Notes: generated by a model not told the origin, from the letters alone. A DNA stretch of 43,074 nucleotides from Porogramme epimiltina (GCA_900155495.1 FTLJ01000949.1:1-43074), one strand, 5' to 3'; positions 1 through 10,101 are shown, counted from the stretch's first letter. A program made the numbers and translations.

Positions 1-314
1 CACTATACAGTACTACATACATATAGTATGCATGTATACAGGTATGCAAGGGGGGTATCGCGGCCCCGCGCGCGGCGCCGGCGTCCGGGTGTCCTACACC
101 ATTACTACATCTCCATCACTACATCCCCATCTCCACCACCGCCACCAACAACAACAGCGACAACAACAGTACCAGTACGACCGAGGTATACAACGAAGTT
201 CGTTCCCGAGTTCCTCCACACCATAAGTCCCAGAGTTCCCTTCCCCCATTCTCACCAAATCGAAACCCAGACAGACGCGCCCCCTCCTCGGGGCGCGGCG
301 CACTAACAGGCCTC
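1..314. other. Left edge, 3' flank of the first array gene
   Basis: No gene is seen here. Positions 109-172 are a low-complexity CA-rich stretch of CAC/CAA triplets. The rest is the 3' flank of the gene that ends at 315. Open frames on both strands look like chance frames in biased sequence. Confidence 0.5.
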
Positions 315-1172
315 TCACATCCCCAACGCAGCCACAACTCCCACCGCGAGCGCCGCCACCAGGCCCCCGCGCGCCCCTCCCACCGCGGCGGCGCCGTTGT
401 TGGACGGGTTCACCGCGCTCGTGGGCGTCGTCCCGCTCTGGCTGTTCGAATTCGGCGCCGCGGGGACGGTCGCCGTCGAGGACGTGAGGACCGTGCTCGC
501 GCCGAGCGCCGTGTTCGACACCGTGAGCGTCGAGGACGCCGCGGTGGGCGTCACGGAGGTGGTGCTCGAGACGCTGGCAGACGTGCTCGTCGTGCTGGCG
601 GAGGACGAGGTGGAGGTGCCGGAGGGGGTGGTGGAGTCCGAGCTGGAGGCAGAGCCGGAGCCGGAGCCGGAGCTGGTGGTGGGGGAGGAGCTGGTGGAGC
701 CCGAGTGCGAGGGCGACGAGGATGTGCCCTTGTTCGAGTTCGTGCCCGAGGGAGTGGTGGAGCCCGAGGAGGACGTCTTGTGCGACTCGGTGGTCGTGAC
801 GGAGGTCGTCGAGGACGTCTTTGTGGAGTGCGTGGTGGTGGTGGACGAGGACGAAGTGTGCGTGGAGTCGGTGGAGGTAGAGGAAGACTAATATCAGTCG
901 CGGCGGGCGGTCAGCGCCCATCGGGGGCGACGGGCGGGAGAGAGGCACGCACCGAGGTCACGGTGACGGTCGTCGTGACCGAGTCCGTGGACGAGGAGGA
1001 GCTGGCGGAGGACGTGGTCGCCAGCTTGTCCGTGGTGGTGTCGTCCGCGGCGTGCACTGCGGAGGCGGTTCGGGTTCGTTTGAGCGGCCGCCAAAATCAA
1101 AATTCAACGAGCGGGGAACGCACCTTGCGCCACGAGGAGGACGGCGGCGAGGAGGACGCTGAACAGACGCAT
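315..1172 (-). CDS. Ser/Thr-rich GPI-type surface protein (array gene 1), three exons
   Basis: Exons are 1124-1172, 953-1056 and 315-887, giving 241 residues. Exon 1 encodes a signal peptide (MRLFSVLLAAVLLVAQ) and breaks after one base of the next codon, as in the rest of the array. Introns are GTGCGT...CCGCAG and GTGCGT...ATTAG. The body is almost pure Ser/Thr with Gly, Asn and a few Lys and His (THTSSSSTTTTHSTKTSS), which suggests heavy O-glycosylation. The C-terminus GGLVAALAVGVVAALGM is a hydrophobic GPI-type signal with no cytosolic tail. The second intron and the lack of the TATGTS repeats set it apart from the neighbours, so it looks like a diverged member or outgroup. A TATA-like CATAAACTGC lies at 1311-1320, about 140 nt before the ATG. 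Function unknown; an adhesin or wall mannoprotein role is inference. Confidence 0.8.
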
Positions 1173-2608
1173 ATCGGGCGCAAAAACGAGCGAGGGGTGC
1201 GTAAAGACAGGCGGCGAGGGCGGGGCGCGAAGCACACAGGCGGGCTCGGTGCGGGTGAATGGAGGGGGGGCGGACGCGAGAAAAGTGGCCGAGGCAGCTC
1301 CCGCGGGGGGCAGTTTATGACGGGGGCGCGCGCCCTCGGAGCAGCCTCGATCCCCGTTCGAGCCAGCTGCCCACCGCCGCGTCCGCGGCCGCGATTGGCC
1401 GAACAAAGACACGAACGAACATTGGGAAGGCCGCATGCCGTCACGCGTACCGCCACTCTAGATCCCGCACGCGGGGCAGGAACCCCACCCCACCACGCGC
1501 GCGGGGGGAGCCCTCGGCCTCGCCCCACCCCACCCCACCCTCGCCCCCGCAACCTCCGCGTCCGCAACCTCCGCGCCCGCTCCGCCGCGGCGTTGCCACC
1601 GCGCCCCCGATGTGGCCCCCGCGCCCGCGCGGCATGCGCGCGGCCGAGCTACGTCGCGCGACGCCCCCAAACGCAGGCAGCCCGCGTCCGACGCCGTAAC
1701 GCCCCGCGCGCCCGTCCCCGCCCCACGCGCCCGCGGGCAGCAGGACGGTCCCGCATCGGGCTAATTACCCCGCGCGGACGCCTGTATGCGCGCGCGGGGG
1801 GGAGACAGGGCGGCGGGCCCTGTCCGAAGGCCCGACAGTGGACAGTGGACACCGAAGCTGCCGGAGACCGCAGCTCGCGACGTGGTGCTGCTGGACGACC
1901 AACGAGCCGCCGACCGCGGTCTGTGCTGTCACCGCGCACGCCCGGACGCGGCCTCATCGCCGCGATGCGCCGCAGATGTGTGTATTCTTGTTCTAGTGTG
2001 CGGGTCTTGGAACCGTGTCACCCACGATTGACCCGGGGGCCTTGATGCTCGATATGCGTTGCCCGATGCTAGATGCTCGCTGGGACGATGGGGATGGTCG
2101 GACGGGGGCACGTGGGGCTGGCTGGCGACATGGCGGGGGCCCCGGAGACTGCGACGGAGATGGAAGCAGCGTGGCCACACAGCGGTGCGGGAGGACCGAG
2201 CGAGGACGGTGGTCGTCTGAGGCTGAGAGCGGCCGCGTTGACATCAGCGCCTACGTCGCTGCTCGGATGCGAGATTGGCGCCCCCCTTTCCCCTCTTCAG
2301 GGCACTAAAAATAGCGCGCCATTGCTTCCATCCTGTCGGGGTGTCAACGTCCTCGTCCTCGATCGAACGTGCTCCGGCCTCTCGTCAGTTGTCCCTCGAC
2401 CGGATCCCTGTTGATTGATTGCTTCTCCTTTTCCGGGCCGTATTGTGCTGGATACTAGTCTCGAAACGCTCCGAACCGAAACATAACGACAGCGCGACGA
2501 AGATCTCGCAGGCCCCCTCTTGCGCCAGAAATTGTCCAACGTACGTCACCCTCCCACCGGGCACAAAACCTCCCCCTCCAAATCTTACTCTGCCCCCATT
2601 TGAAACCC
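1173..2608. other. Intergenic: gene 1 promoter and 3' module of gene 2
   Basis: About 1173-1330 is the promoter and leader of gene 1. Positions 1440-1850 are extremely GC-rich with many CpG, which produces long spurious open frames on both strands. From about 2280 to 2600 the sequence matches the conserved module found 3' of the other array genes (landmarks ATCCTGTCGGGGTGTC, GATTGATTGCTTCTCC, CTAGTCTCGAAACGC and the GTACGTCACCCTCC stretch). No gene is supported. Confidence 0.6.
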
Positions 2609-3206
2609 TCACAGCCCAAACGCGACAGCCACACCCACAGCGAGCGCAGCAACTACCCTCCCGCGGGCGCACGGCTCCGCCCCAAGGCGCCGTGCGCAAC
2701 CCGTGCTCCCGCTCCGACCGCTCCCGCCCCCGGTCGGCGTCGCGGTGCCGTTCCCCGTCCCCGACACAAGCACTGCAGAGGCTGTCGCGGTGACCGTGCC
2801 CGTAGCAGTGCCGCGGTCTGCAGTAACTTCAAGGACGCCCGTGACCGTCCCTGGGGGTTCCACTGGCAATGCGCCTCGCGTGGCGGCGGGGCTCGCCCCA
2901 GTCGACGTCGCGCCGTCCGGGCTGGTGACTGTCGATGCCCCACCCCACGCGGTTCCGCCGGGGACAGTGAGGACGGCGGATTGTGGCCTGTCTATTACTA
3001 ATGTGTGGAAAGCGGTGTATGCGATGGTAGGGCTCGTCCCAGTCGCGGTGTCCATGCCATCCCCAACGGGATGCGGTATGTCGGCCTGGGCTGCAGGTAC
3101 GGCATCAGTCCCGAAGTGTGCGGGTAGTATGCGTCGCTAAGCACTCACCCCGGACCTGAGCAAGCGCGCAAAGCGCGATCATGGCTCCGAACCCGAACGT
3201 ACGCAT
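2609..3206 (-). CDS. Ser/Thr-rich GPI-type surface protein (array gene 2)
   Basis: Exons 3149-3206 (58 nt) and 2609-3090, 179 residues. The signal peptide is MRTFGFGAMIALCALAQV, slightly longer than in most members. The intron runs GTGAGT...CTGCAG (58 nt, phase 1). The mature protein starts AQADIPHPVGDGMDTATGTS, sharing the family opening (AQA, then the TATGTS motif), continues through Thr/Gly/Ala-rich sequence with GNGTATPT, and ends RVVAALAVGVAVAFGL, a GPI-type signal. A CAR...CAR Cys pair just before the tail is unusual for the family. A TATA-like TAATAAATAC sits at 3341-3350. Splicing is needed to join the signal peptide to the body. Function unknown. Confidence 0.82.
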
Positions 3207-3340
3207 GTCTAAATTTGTCTTGAAGATATTGAAGAGGGAGAGTGGTTGATGGCAACAAAATAAAGCGAGATCCTAGGCTAAACGAACGTGAACGAGCGTC
3301 GGGGGTGAGAGACGGGACCGGGACGCAGACGACGCATCGT

Positions 3341-3350
3341 GTATTTATTA
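3341..3350 (-). promoter_or_regulatory. TATA-like element shared by the array (example)
   Basis: On the coding strand the array promoters share (TA)ATAAATGCACGGTGCG or a close variant about 135-145 nt before the ATG. Copies lie near 1311 (gene 1), 3341, 4671, 11505, 12955, 14219, 15741, 19105, 20501, 22040, 23191, 24524, 25828, 27551 and 30171. A second block, CGCTCGTTCACGTTCA, lies about 80-95 nt before the ATG in most copies, and the ATG itself is usually preceded by TTTAGAC. The constant spacing suggests a common core promoter and hence possible co-regulation. Confidence 0.65.
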
Positions 3351-3632
3351 TGCCGACTCCGCACTGCTGAGCAATGGCGACCAGCGCAGCGCCGTGCGAC
3401 CTTCTACGCCGCCGCAGTGGCACACATATGCAGGCCAACAGCTCCTCTATTCGTTCATCAACATCGTTGGATCTAGCGCCGCTGATGCTCCCTTCTGAGG
3501 AAGGAGCAATGCGCCTTATACTCTACGACGCTGTCCGAGACTGGTGTTCCACATTCCCCCCGTTTGAGGGGCTGAAAGCCGTACGCTGCCGTTTCCATTT
3601 TGTTAGTGTCGACACTGGACATCCTCAGGAAT

Positions 3633-3675
3633 TCCGTCCGTGTTCGATCCTGAGTCAGGATCGAACACGCACGGA
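3633..3675. repeat. 43-bp near-perfect palindrome
   Basis: Left arm 3633-3653 and right arm 3655-3675 are reverse complements over 21 bases with one mismatch, around a single central G at 3654; the inner 15 bp of each arm pair perfectly (core TCGATCCTGA/TCAGGATCGA). Other copies of this intergenic module have only one arm's sequence here, so the palindrome appears to be a local inverted duplication. It could form a cruciform or, in RNA, a strong hairpin. Confidence 0.85.
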
Positions 3676-3910
3676 GCTCTCTTCGAGGCTCGAGCAGATC
3701 CCAGTAGATTGATCGTCTCTCCTTTTCCGGGCCGGATTGCAGATACTACTGGTCTCAAAACGCACCGAAACATAGCAACGACGCAGCGAAGATTTTACCT
3801 CCCCGAAAAGCTGTCCAGCAGCGGCTTGTATAGTACTCTACCGACAGGCTGGGTACCGGGGTACGCAAAACTGCCTCTTCTAATTCTCCCTCTGCACCGA
3901 TTCAGGACGC

Positions 3911-4501
3911 TCACAGCCCGAACACGGCAACAGCGCCCACAGAAAGCGCCAGGATGAACCCTGCGCCCGCGCTCACGCCCGGCCCCGCCGCCCCTCGCGC
4001 ATCCCCCGTGAGCACCGCAGGCGCGTTCGCGGTATTCGTTCCCGCCTCAGTGATCATGCTCCCTCCCCGCGGCTTGCCGTCTATGAAAGTGAGGATAGAC
4101 GTCCCGGCCATAACGGGGCCGCTGCTTGATCTACCCCACGTGCACGCGGTGGTACTAGTGAGGATGTGTGCGAGTGTAGTTGTGGGGACAAACAGTGCGT
4201 ACGAGGCAGGGACCACGGACACGATCGCGCTGTCCGTGTTCGCGCCCTGCGCGGGGTCTTCGGTTACAGTGATGAAGGCCGGGGCGTGCGCACTGACACC
4301 CGTATAGGTGGTGGTGGCAGTGGGGATCGTTCCCGTGGCATTGTCCGCTCCGCTCTCGAAGGGACGTGTAGTGGATTGCGCTGGTGGAATATGTCATCAG
4401 CCCCCGGGTTGTCAAGCTTGTGCTGCGTGCACATGCGTCACTAAGCACTCACCCCGGACCGCAAGCGCATAAAGGATAAAAACAGCGCCGGACGCACGCA
4501 T
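3911..4501 (-). CDS. Ser/Thr-rich GPI-type surface protein (array gene 3)
   Basis: Exons 4453-4501 (49 nt) and 3911-4380, 172 residues. The signal peptide is MRASGAVFILYALAVR; the intron is GTGAGT...CACCAG (72 nt, phase 1). The mature part begins AQSTTRPFESGADNATGT and holds several degenerate copies of the family repeat (TG-T followed by a hydrophobic stretch), one sequon (NAT), and a lone Cys-Trp in TTACTWG. It ends ILALSVGAVAVFGL, the GPI-type tail. It is short compared with members such as gene 9 because it lacks the Gly-Ser linker repeats before the tail. A TATA-like element (CATAATAAAC) lies at 4671-4680. Function unknown. Confidence 0.82.
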
Positions 4502-5041
4502 GTCTAAACTTGTAAAGACAGTGTCGAAGGAGGGAGCGTGGTTGACGACAATAACAGTTAGAAAGCGAAATTGTAGGCTGAAGGAATGTGCACGGGGGTC
4601 TAAGGTCTTGGGTGAGCGAAGTCGAAAGTTGCCGGGACCGGGGTGCAGGGGTGCACACGACGCACCGTGCGTTTATTATGCCGGCGCCGCGCTACTTGGC
4701 AATAACGACGAGCGCAACCCCGCGCGGTCTTCTATCCCGTCATAATATCAATAGCGCACACATGCAGACGAACAGATCTGCCATCCATTTACCGACGGTC
4801 GAGCGTCGCCAGGGCTCCCTTTGGAGGAAAGGGTAACGGCGTACTCGATACTGTACAACGCTACCCGAGATAGTAGTTGAAAATCCCCCCGCTCGAGAGC
4901 CTGAGAAAAGCGTGCTGCTGCTTCTATCCTGTCGGGATGTCGACGTCCTCGATTGGGCTCTCGTAGCTCGACCCGATCATAGTCGATTGATCGCTTCTCC
5001 TTGTCCGGACCACATTTCGCCGGATCCTCGTCTTGCAATGC
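4502..5041. other. Promoter of gene 3 and interrupted intergenic module
   Basis: The leader and TATA-like element of gene 3 lie at 4502-4690. From about 4910 the conserved 3' module begins (TCTATCCTGTCGGGATGTC, then the CTCCTTGTCCGGACC stretch), but it stops at about 5041 after CTTGCAATGCA. Its continuation (GCGCGACCGTGAAA and onward) appears only at about 9980. The unit is therefore split by about 4.9 kb of unrelated DNA. Confidence 0.6.
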
Positions 5042-5900
5042 ATTATTATGGATGATGCGCTAAAAACTTGAGTAGAGTGGGCCGTTTCCGGCGGGGACGA
5101 TTGACTCGGCTGCTTCGGGATCATGGAAAGCGCATCGTGGCCAGCAACTTGGGGAGAGGATGTGTGGGACATGGTCGCGATTGTGCTTCTCGGCGATGGA
5201 TGAACACTCCAGTGTTGAGAGGAGCTGGGTCTCGAACATGGTGATGTCGAATCACTGGTCCCAGGCCGTAAGATGACTGAGCATAAACTTGGTGAGAGAA
5301 GTAGTACTGTAGAGGTCACCATCTAGTAGCGCAAATATGCATTTGAACCACAATGTGCTTGGTCATCGCATGTCCAAGCCATCTTTCCAGCACTGTACAC
5401 AGTCTGTGTGTGCTCGGATCCCTCCACGACCTTTCTTCTTCCCATACGCCGAGCCCCTCGCTATCCACGCCGAAGTTAATCCAATGAGGTTCAGAAGTGT
5501 CCCCTATAGACGGAAAAGAGGTATTCCGAAGCTCCTGGAACTAGGGCCCTGCAGGTGTCCACCCACGGGTATCACAGCCTCAACCCCGACCCTACCCTTC
5601 AAGGGTAGGTACCCTTCTACAAGGGCAAGGGTTTCCGAGGGTATGTGAGGGTAGGGTAAAGGTGCGGGGTGAGAACGGGGGTAAGAGCAACCACGGGACT
5701 GGCGAGCTGTGACGATGCCGTGGTAGGTGTCATTGTCTTTGGAGGGAACATGAGACTAACAATCACACAATGCAGAGACACACCGAACACTTGCATTGAC
5801 CCGCGAAACAGAGATACAACATCATCCGGACACAACACAACTCCACAACGCGGACCGCTGTACAGTGACGAACGTGCGCAACGGCGCGCCCAAGGATACA
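5042..5900. other. Left part of inserted segment, no intact gene
   Basis: No array homology. Short stretches in several minus-strand frames look faintly protein-like (for example 5060-5320), but none is intact and none is recognised. Positions 5585-5660 hold short inverted repeats of the CCCTACCC/GGGTAGGG type. Confidence 0.4.
5585..5662. repeat. Inverted CCCTACCC / GGGTAGGG cluster
   Basis: The stretch contains CCCTACCC, an immediate GGGTAGG, and at its far end GAGGGTAGGGTA, the reverse complement of the opening. Nested hairpins are possible. It is not a fungal telomere repeat (TTAGGG). It may be the end of a small mobile element, but no matching target duplication was found. Confidence 0.4.
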
Positions 5901-5915
5901 AAGGAAACGAGGTGT

Positions 5916-6530
5916 TTACTTCGCTCCTGCGCGAGAGAACTGTGGTGCCACGGCCCACGTCAGGACCAAGTGAACCCTAAGCGAGAGTAATGACAAACCT
6001 TGGTGACCGACTTGGTACCCTCAGAGGTGGCGTGCTTGGCAAGCCCACCAGGGAGGATGAGAGGGACAGCCGTCTGGATCTCGCGTGACGAGATCGTCGA
6101 CTTAGAGTACGACACGAGCTCTGGTGTACATGTAATTAGAAGAACACCGACACAAATACAAGCGGTGACTTACTCGACGCCTCAGTCACTCGTAATATGC
6201 TCGAGGATATCATTCACGAAAGGGTTGGGGATGGCCATCGCCTCGCTGGAGATACCAGTGCCAGGGTGCACCTGCTTGAGCACTGTGAAGTGGATATACG
6301 TCAGTTTATGTTCACCTCTAACCAGATGCAGGGCACGCGTCAAGTCGCCGTGGACAAACGAGGTCAAGACGCCTTATCTATATGCATGTGACTCACCCTT
6401 GTAGATGTAAGACGAGCACGTCTCCTTGCGTCCCTTCCCAGTGCGCTTCTTCCTGTCACCCTCACCACTAGCACCAGAGGACGCCTTCGCGGTCTTCTTC
6501 GCGGCCTTCTCGGGCGCGGGCAGCGGGCGT
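5916..6530 (-). pseudogene. Histone H2B pseudogene
   Basis: Read on the minus strand, pieces of H2B appear in order. The N-terminal tail ends in RKETCSSYIYK (about 6403-6530). After an intron (GTGAGT...TTCACAG) comes [20 protein letters not shown], then FVNDILEH (about 6190-6280). After another intron comes [19 protein letters not shown], then [15 protein letters not shown] (about 6000-6110), and a remnant of the final AGC-AAG-TAA near 5916. H2B is one of the most conserved eukaryotic proteins. Here the alpha-2 end is broken by a frameshift and stop (TSD*), the usual AVRLILPGELAKHA reads [14 protein letters not shown], and the usual ETYSSYIYK has Cys for Tyr. No normal start is visible. It cannot make a working histone. 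No partner H2A gene was found beside it. Confidence 0.88.
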
Positions 6531-6559
6531 GGGTCCAGGGACTCACTGTTTCTTACGTC

Positions 6560-7001
6560 GCAGTAGGAGTGTTCTCGTGACGGGTGGGGGCGTTTTCGTG
6601 GAGGGCGAAGGGGCTGCAGTAGGTGCCGTCGCAACGAGGGATGTGCAGCGCGTGACGGTGCGGGTGCTGCGGTAGACCGCGCCTGTGCGTTGGGGGTGGG
6701 GGATGCTTTTGTGGTGTGCTGGGGTCGTCTTTGTGTGCTGCAGCAGATGATATTATTAGTCAGCTGCAGTCAGAGTCTCGGAGAGTGGAAACGCACCTGA
6801 GCCATCCATGCAAAACACCCACGCCATCTATTCCCAGTGACGGTGATGTGGCAGGTGGTATGACGTGGGAGGTTCAACTTTGCTCGAGCAGGGGGGGGGG
6901 CGTTTTCGTGGCAGGTGGGGGGCGTTTTCGCGGTCGATGATGGCCCGGCGGAAGGGAAAATCGTGAGTATGCGGGTAGTAGAAACTATGCACAGAACGTA
7001 C
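6560..7001. other. No gene seen; GGGCGTTTTCGTGG motif repeats
   Basis: The motif GGGCGTTTTCG(T/C)GG or a close variant appears at about 6587, 6898 and 6926, next to G-rich runs. Positions 6940-6980 look like the start of an exon-intron boundary (ATGGCCCGGCGGAAG, then GTGAGT) but lead nowhere. No gene is supported. Confidence 0.35.
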
Positions 7002-7245
7002 CTGAATTCTCCATACCAAACGCCCTCTCCATTCCATGATGCCGTCTGCATTGTTCCCTGCACTCCATCACGAGCTTGCGGACGATGTTGGGCATTGGCG
7101 GAAGTAAGATCTCGCGCATCTGGCGTTGAAATGCTCGATGCACTGCCTTGCCAAGAACGACGGAGGGAATCGGGGAGGCTGCAGCACTTGCACTTCGTCG
7201 TCCTGGCCGTCGTCGAGCGTTCCCTCATAGATCACGGCGTTCCAG
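7002..7245 (-). pseudogene. Unidentified gene relic with preserved splice donor
   Basis: On the minus strand one frame reads like real protein (VIYEGTLDDGQDDEVQVLQ). After a frameshift another frame continues (LGKAVHRAFQRQMREILLPP, then MPNIVRKLVMECREQC), ending at a good donor (TTCAG|GTACGT at 7001-7002). The change of frame within a continuous exon suggests a decayed gene. I do not recognise the protein. It sits in a row of other minus-strand relics. Confidence 0.4.
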
Positions 7246-7654
7246 TTTCAAGGGTCATGGCACCGGACGTCGGACATCCTCGTTAGAGCGCGGAGAACAG
7301 GGTGATGGTGGGCGAGAGATGTTGGGTGGGCGCACTATGTGATATAGAGGGCATGCTTGTGAAGGACGAGGAATGCTTGCGCAGGGGTCGATCTAGTGGC
7401 GGGCAGGGAATACTGACAGGGGCGGTGAATGATGACGGGCGGCGCGAAAGTGTCCGAAGGACTCTTCTGGCATCTTCCTGCCTCTCTGCATGTCGTTGCT
7501 TTCGGTTTCCTTATGTTAGAGGGTGTCCTGCCAAAGAAGATCCCTGTGACGTTGCGGGGTAAGGAAAGGACAGAGGGGCAATGGGGCACGGGCGCACGTT
7601 AGCTCAGCTGTAGGGTTCCGACGTGAGAGAGAAGAGAAGAGAGAGGCGGCACGC

Positions 7655-7830
7655 GCAGACGCGCCCATGATCGAGTTCTGGACCATCGTTCAGAAGAGCG
7701 AGCTGGGCCCCTCGGTCGTGTTGTTGCAGAGGTTGTACCCGGACTGGTACCTGCGTGTGTAGATGTCGTGCTCGTTGAACCCGAACACCTGGTACCACGC
7801 GTCGGATGGGCCACGGGAGCTTTGCGTCGA
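7655..7830 (-). pseudogene. Relic of a 'macrofage activating glycoprotein'-type gene
   Basis: The minus strand encodes WYQVFGFNEHDIYTRRYQSG and then YNLCNNTTEGPSSL. This closely matches, from memory, the NEHDIYTRRYQTGYN...CNSTTE segment of secreted basidiomycete proteins annotated as macrofage activating glycoprotein. In that family a Cys-Gln and then TxxVNxID follow; here the Cys-Gln position reads TTC TGA, giving a stop, followed by TMVQNSI and then loss of homology. Upstream and downstream exons are missing or unrecognisable. The match was not checked by a search. Confidence 0.6.
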
Positions 7831-8439
7831 TCAGCGGGGTCGGCGCGAACCCGAATCCCGATCGTCGAGGATTGCGCGCGCGCCGCCGCCCGGCGAGGAG
7901 AGTGAGGGTGGTGGAAAAGAGCGACGGATGCAATGGCGATGGCGGTGTGGGTATTAGCGGGAGTGAGAGAGAGAGGAGCCCAGGAACGGGGCGTGGAGAC
8001 GCATGAAGGTGGGGGGGAGCCCGAGGCCACCGCCGCTCCTGCACAGGGAGCGTACGAGGAGCGGCGAGCGCAAGTGGGGGCGGACTGGGAGGGGTATATA
8101 ACCGACGACACTGTCGTGTGCGGCCCCGCACGCTCATCGAGGTGAAGCGGGGCGGAGAAGGGTAACTGAACAGTCCCACATAGAAAGCGAATGGCGGGGA
8201 AAAACAGAGGAACATGAGGAGACGGAATGGCATGGGCGATCGGGAACGAGGAGAAAAGGGGGAACAAGAGGCGATACAGTCAGTGGCACATTCTCACGGT
8301 AGGCTAGGGAACGGCAAGTTCAAGTGGGGGTCGACGCTGGAGGGTGCCAGGGAACGGTGGAAGGAGTATCGCATGTGGACTAAATCTGAAACGACAGTAA
8401 TCGACGTGAGGGAGGGAGCCAGAGAGAGGAGGAACAGAA
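7831..8439. other. No gene seen; GC-rich, TATATAA box on the plus strand
   Basis: GTATATAACC at 8094-8103 is a good TATA box on the plus strand, but the following plus-strand open frame (8214-8546) is Arg/Glu-rich and antisense to the membrane-protein relic, so it is probably not real. Nothing else is supported. Confidence 0.35.
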
Positions 8440-8908
8440 GGGCGGCAGGCGGCGGCGAGGAGGCTGATGACGATAATGGGGACGAGGACGGCAGCAGCGA
8501 TTGCACCCTTCAAGAGGTGCCATGCTTCTCGGTGGGGTGTTGTTGACCTGCTCGGCGGCGCTGGCGACAGAAGCACTGGTGGAGGACGCAACACTGGAGC
8601 AGGAGTACATCGTGTTGAAGAGAGGGCCGGCGGGAGTGGCGATCATGAAGAGCGACCCGCCGGAGGGGGCCATGGTGAACTCGAAGCTGATGAAGCTCGT
8701 GTAGTTCTACCAGCTGGCGTTGAGGATGACGTTGTACAGCCCGAGGGGATAGTCGATTTTCTGCGGGCGCATAGAGGTAGAGGTCGATGGCCGTGGACTT
8801 GAAGCAGGAGATGTCACATGCGACCTCAACGGGCTCACTGGCATTGACGGTCTGAGCCCGGTAGGATACTTGTAGAGGGCTCAGGGCACCGGTAGAGCAA
8901 GCTGCCAA
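8440..8908 (-). pseudogene. Relic of a single-pass membrane glycoprotein gene
   Basis: On the minus strand: a lumenal segment (LSPLQVSYRAQTVNASEP, then FKSTAIDLYLYAP), a frameshift, YPLGLYNVILNASW, a TAG stop, NYTSFISFEFTMAPSGGSLF, then a linker and after another stop the hydrophobic helix KGAIAAAVLVPIIVISLLAA. The order (beta-rich domain with Asn-sequons, VNN linker, one transmembrane helix) matches a family of fungal secreted or single-pass membrane proteins with a YPLG.YNV.LN..W motif, recalled but not named. At least one frameshift and two stops make it a pseudogene. Confidence 0.6.
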
Positions 8909-9050
8909 GCGGGAGGTTCAGCAATGTGTTTAGGACAGGACAATAAAGATAACAATGCGAAAACTCATACACACGCAGCTGCTAATGTGTCTCCCACTTG
9001 CACACTGCGAACAACATCTGAGCGTCGTTCGTGTCATTACCAACAGCACA

Positions 9051-9403
9051 CTAGGATATGGCCCACCTCCAAAATCTGCGCCTCGCCGCCATGCCAATTA
9101 CCCACTGCAGCAGTGGGGTGTACCGCTCGTCTCGCAAAACACCAGTTCCGACAGAACTCCACAGCTGTGCGACGTGCGGGCGCAGTGGAAAAGTGGAGAA
9201 GCGGCTCACCGTCTCACTTATGCAGGCGAGCATGCTGAAGATGACACCGGAGAGGTCAAAGTGGTCGTGCTCAAACGTCCACAGATAACCGTCGGACGAG
9301 GTGCTGTGGAGTGAGCCAGAGCCGCGCGTTGAGCACGCGCCTGAAGTCGACGAGCATCACGTCCCGGTGTCCCGCCGTACACGTGTGCGTACCCGTCAGG
9401 CAT
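9051..9403 (-). pseudogene. Unidentified gene relic
   Basis: Minus-strand frames read GYAHVYGGTPGRDVMLVDF and RRVLNAR, then after a frame change GSLHSTSSDGYLWTFEHDHF, then DLSGVIFSMLACI at a possible donor (GTGAGA). The composition is that of a real protein, but the frame changes within one exon. I do not recognise the family. Confidence 0.35.
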
Positions 9404-10101
9404 GTCTGTGAGCGGCCGCAGCGGCGATGGGGGGAGGCCCTCGGTGTGGCTGCTTTAGGCCTTGATTAGGAGTATGGTGGCGGACATGGGTAAGTACTTG
9501 TGCGGAGAGGATGATGGAAAGGACTTATCCTCGGCTTTGCCAGTTGATGGCGGATGTTCGTACAGGGCCTGCCATGCATTATTTCGTCATTTTTGGCTCT
9601 AGGATGACTATACCCCTGTGGATATTTGTGAGCGGCGGGGCGAACGAAGCTATTTTGTAGAATGGGATCCGGCGGGGTCGTCCCCGCGGTATAACAAGTT
9701 GATGTTGCTCAACGTCAAATGATCTAGGCGCGTGACTGATCGCTAAGCGCCCGCACGGAGGCGGGGAGGTAGACGCTCACAGACTTGGACCCTAGGCTGG
9801 GGTTGGAGCGGTGCTGATGGCAGTAAGAAAGTTTCTTACCCAATGTTATGTAATCAACTTCAGAAAGTAAGCGGAATGTGAAATCTATTCCCACGGGGTT
9901 CGTTCGCCGTCACAAGCGCCCCTGCCAAAGCTCTGTCATTAAGAACGATTTCTTCGTAAACTCATCAATTGTAACCGCGCGACCGTGAAAGCTTCGCCTT
10001 TTACTTTTCCACGCGAAACCGTCCAACATATTGTACGTTACCAGTATACCCTCCCAGAGTCCCAGGTCCAAAACCACCTCCGCTAGCCTCAGCTAGCGCA
10101 C
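9404..10101. other. Right end of inserted segment and resumed array module
   Basis: 9404-9980 shows nothing recognisable. From about 9980 the array module resumes (GCGCGACCGTGAAA, CTTTTAC, TCCAACATATTGTACGTTACC, CCTCCGCTAGCCTCAG), leading into a truncated array-gene 3' end. Confidence 0.5.

Larger units (their letters stand above)
3207..3910. other. Promoter of gene 2 and 3' module of gene 3
   Basis: The leader carries the conserved GAACGTGAACGAGCG block (3284-3298) and the TATA-like element at 3341-3350. From about 3585 to 3860 is the conserved 3' module of the neighbour. It contains a long near-perfect palindrome at 3633-3675, listed separately. No gene is seen. Confidence 0.6.

Noticed and set aside
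397..2045. Long plus-strand open frames (164 and 446 codons)
   Set aside because: They are antisense to gene 1 or lie in very GC-rich sequence, have strongly biased composition (Val/Glu or Arg) and lack splice or motif support.
6560..7300. Divergent histone H2A or other histone partner of the H2B pseudogene
   Set aside because: I looked for H2A, H3 and H4 core motifs on both strands and found none.
8214..8546. 110-codon plus-strand frame after a TATATAA box
   Set aside because: It is charged, low in complexity and antisense to a membrane-protein relic; no splice or family evidence.
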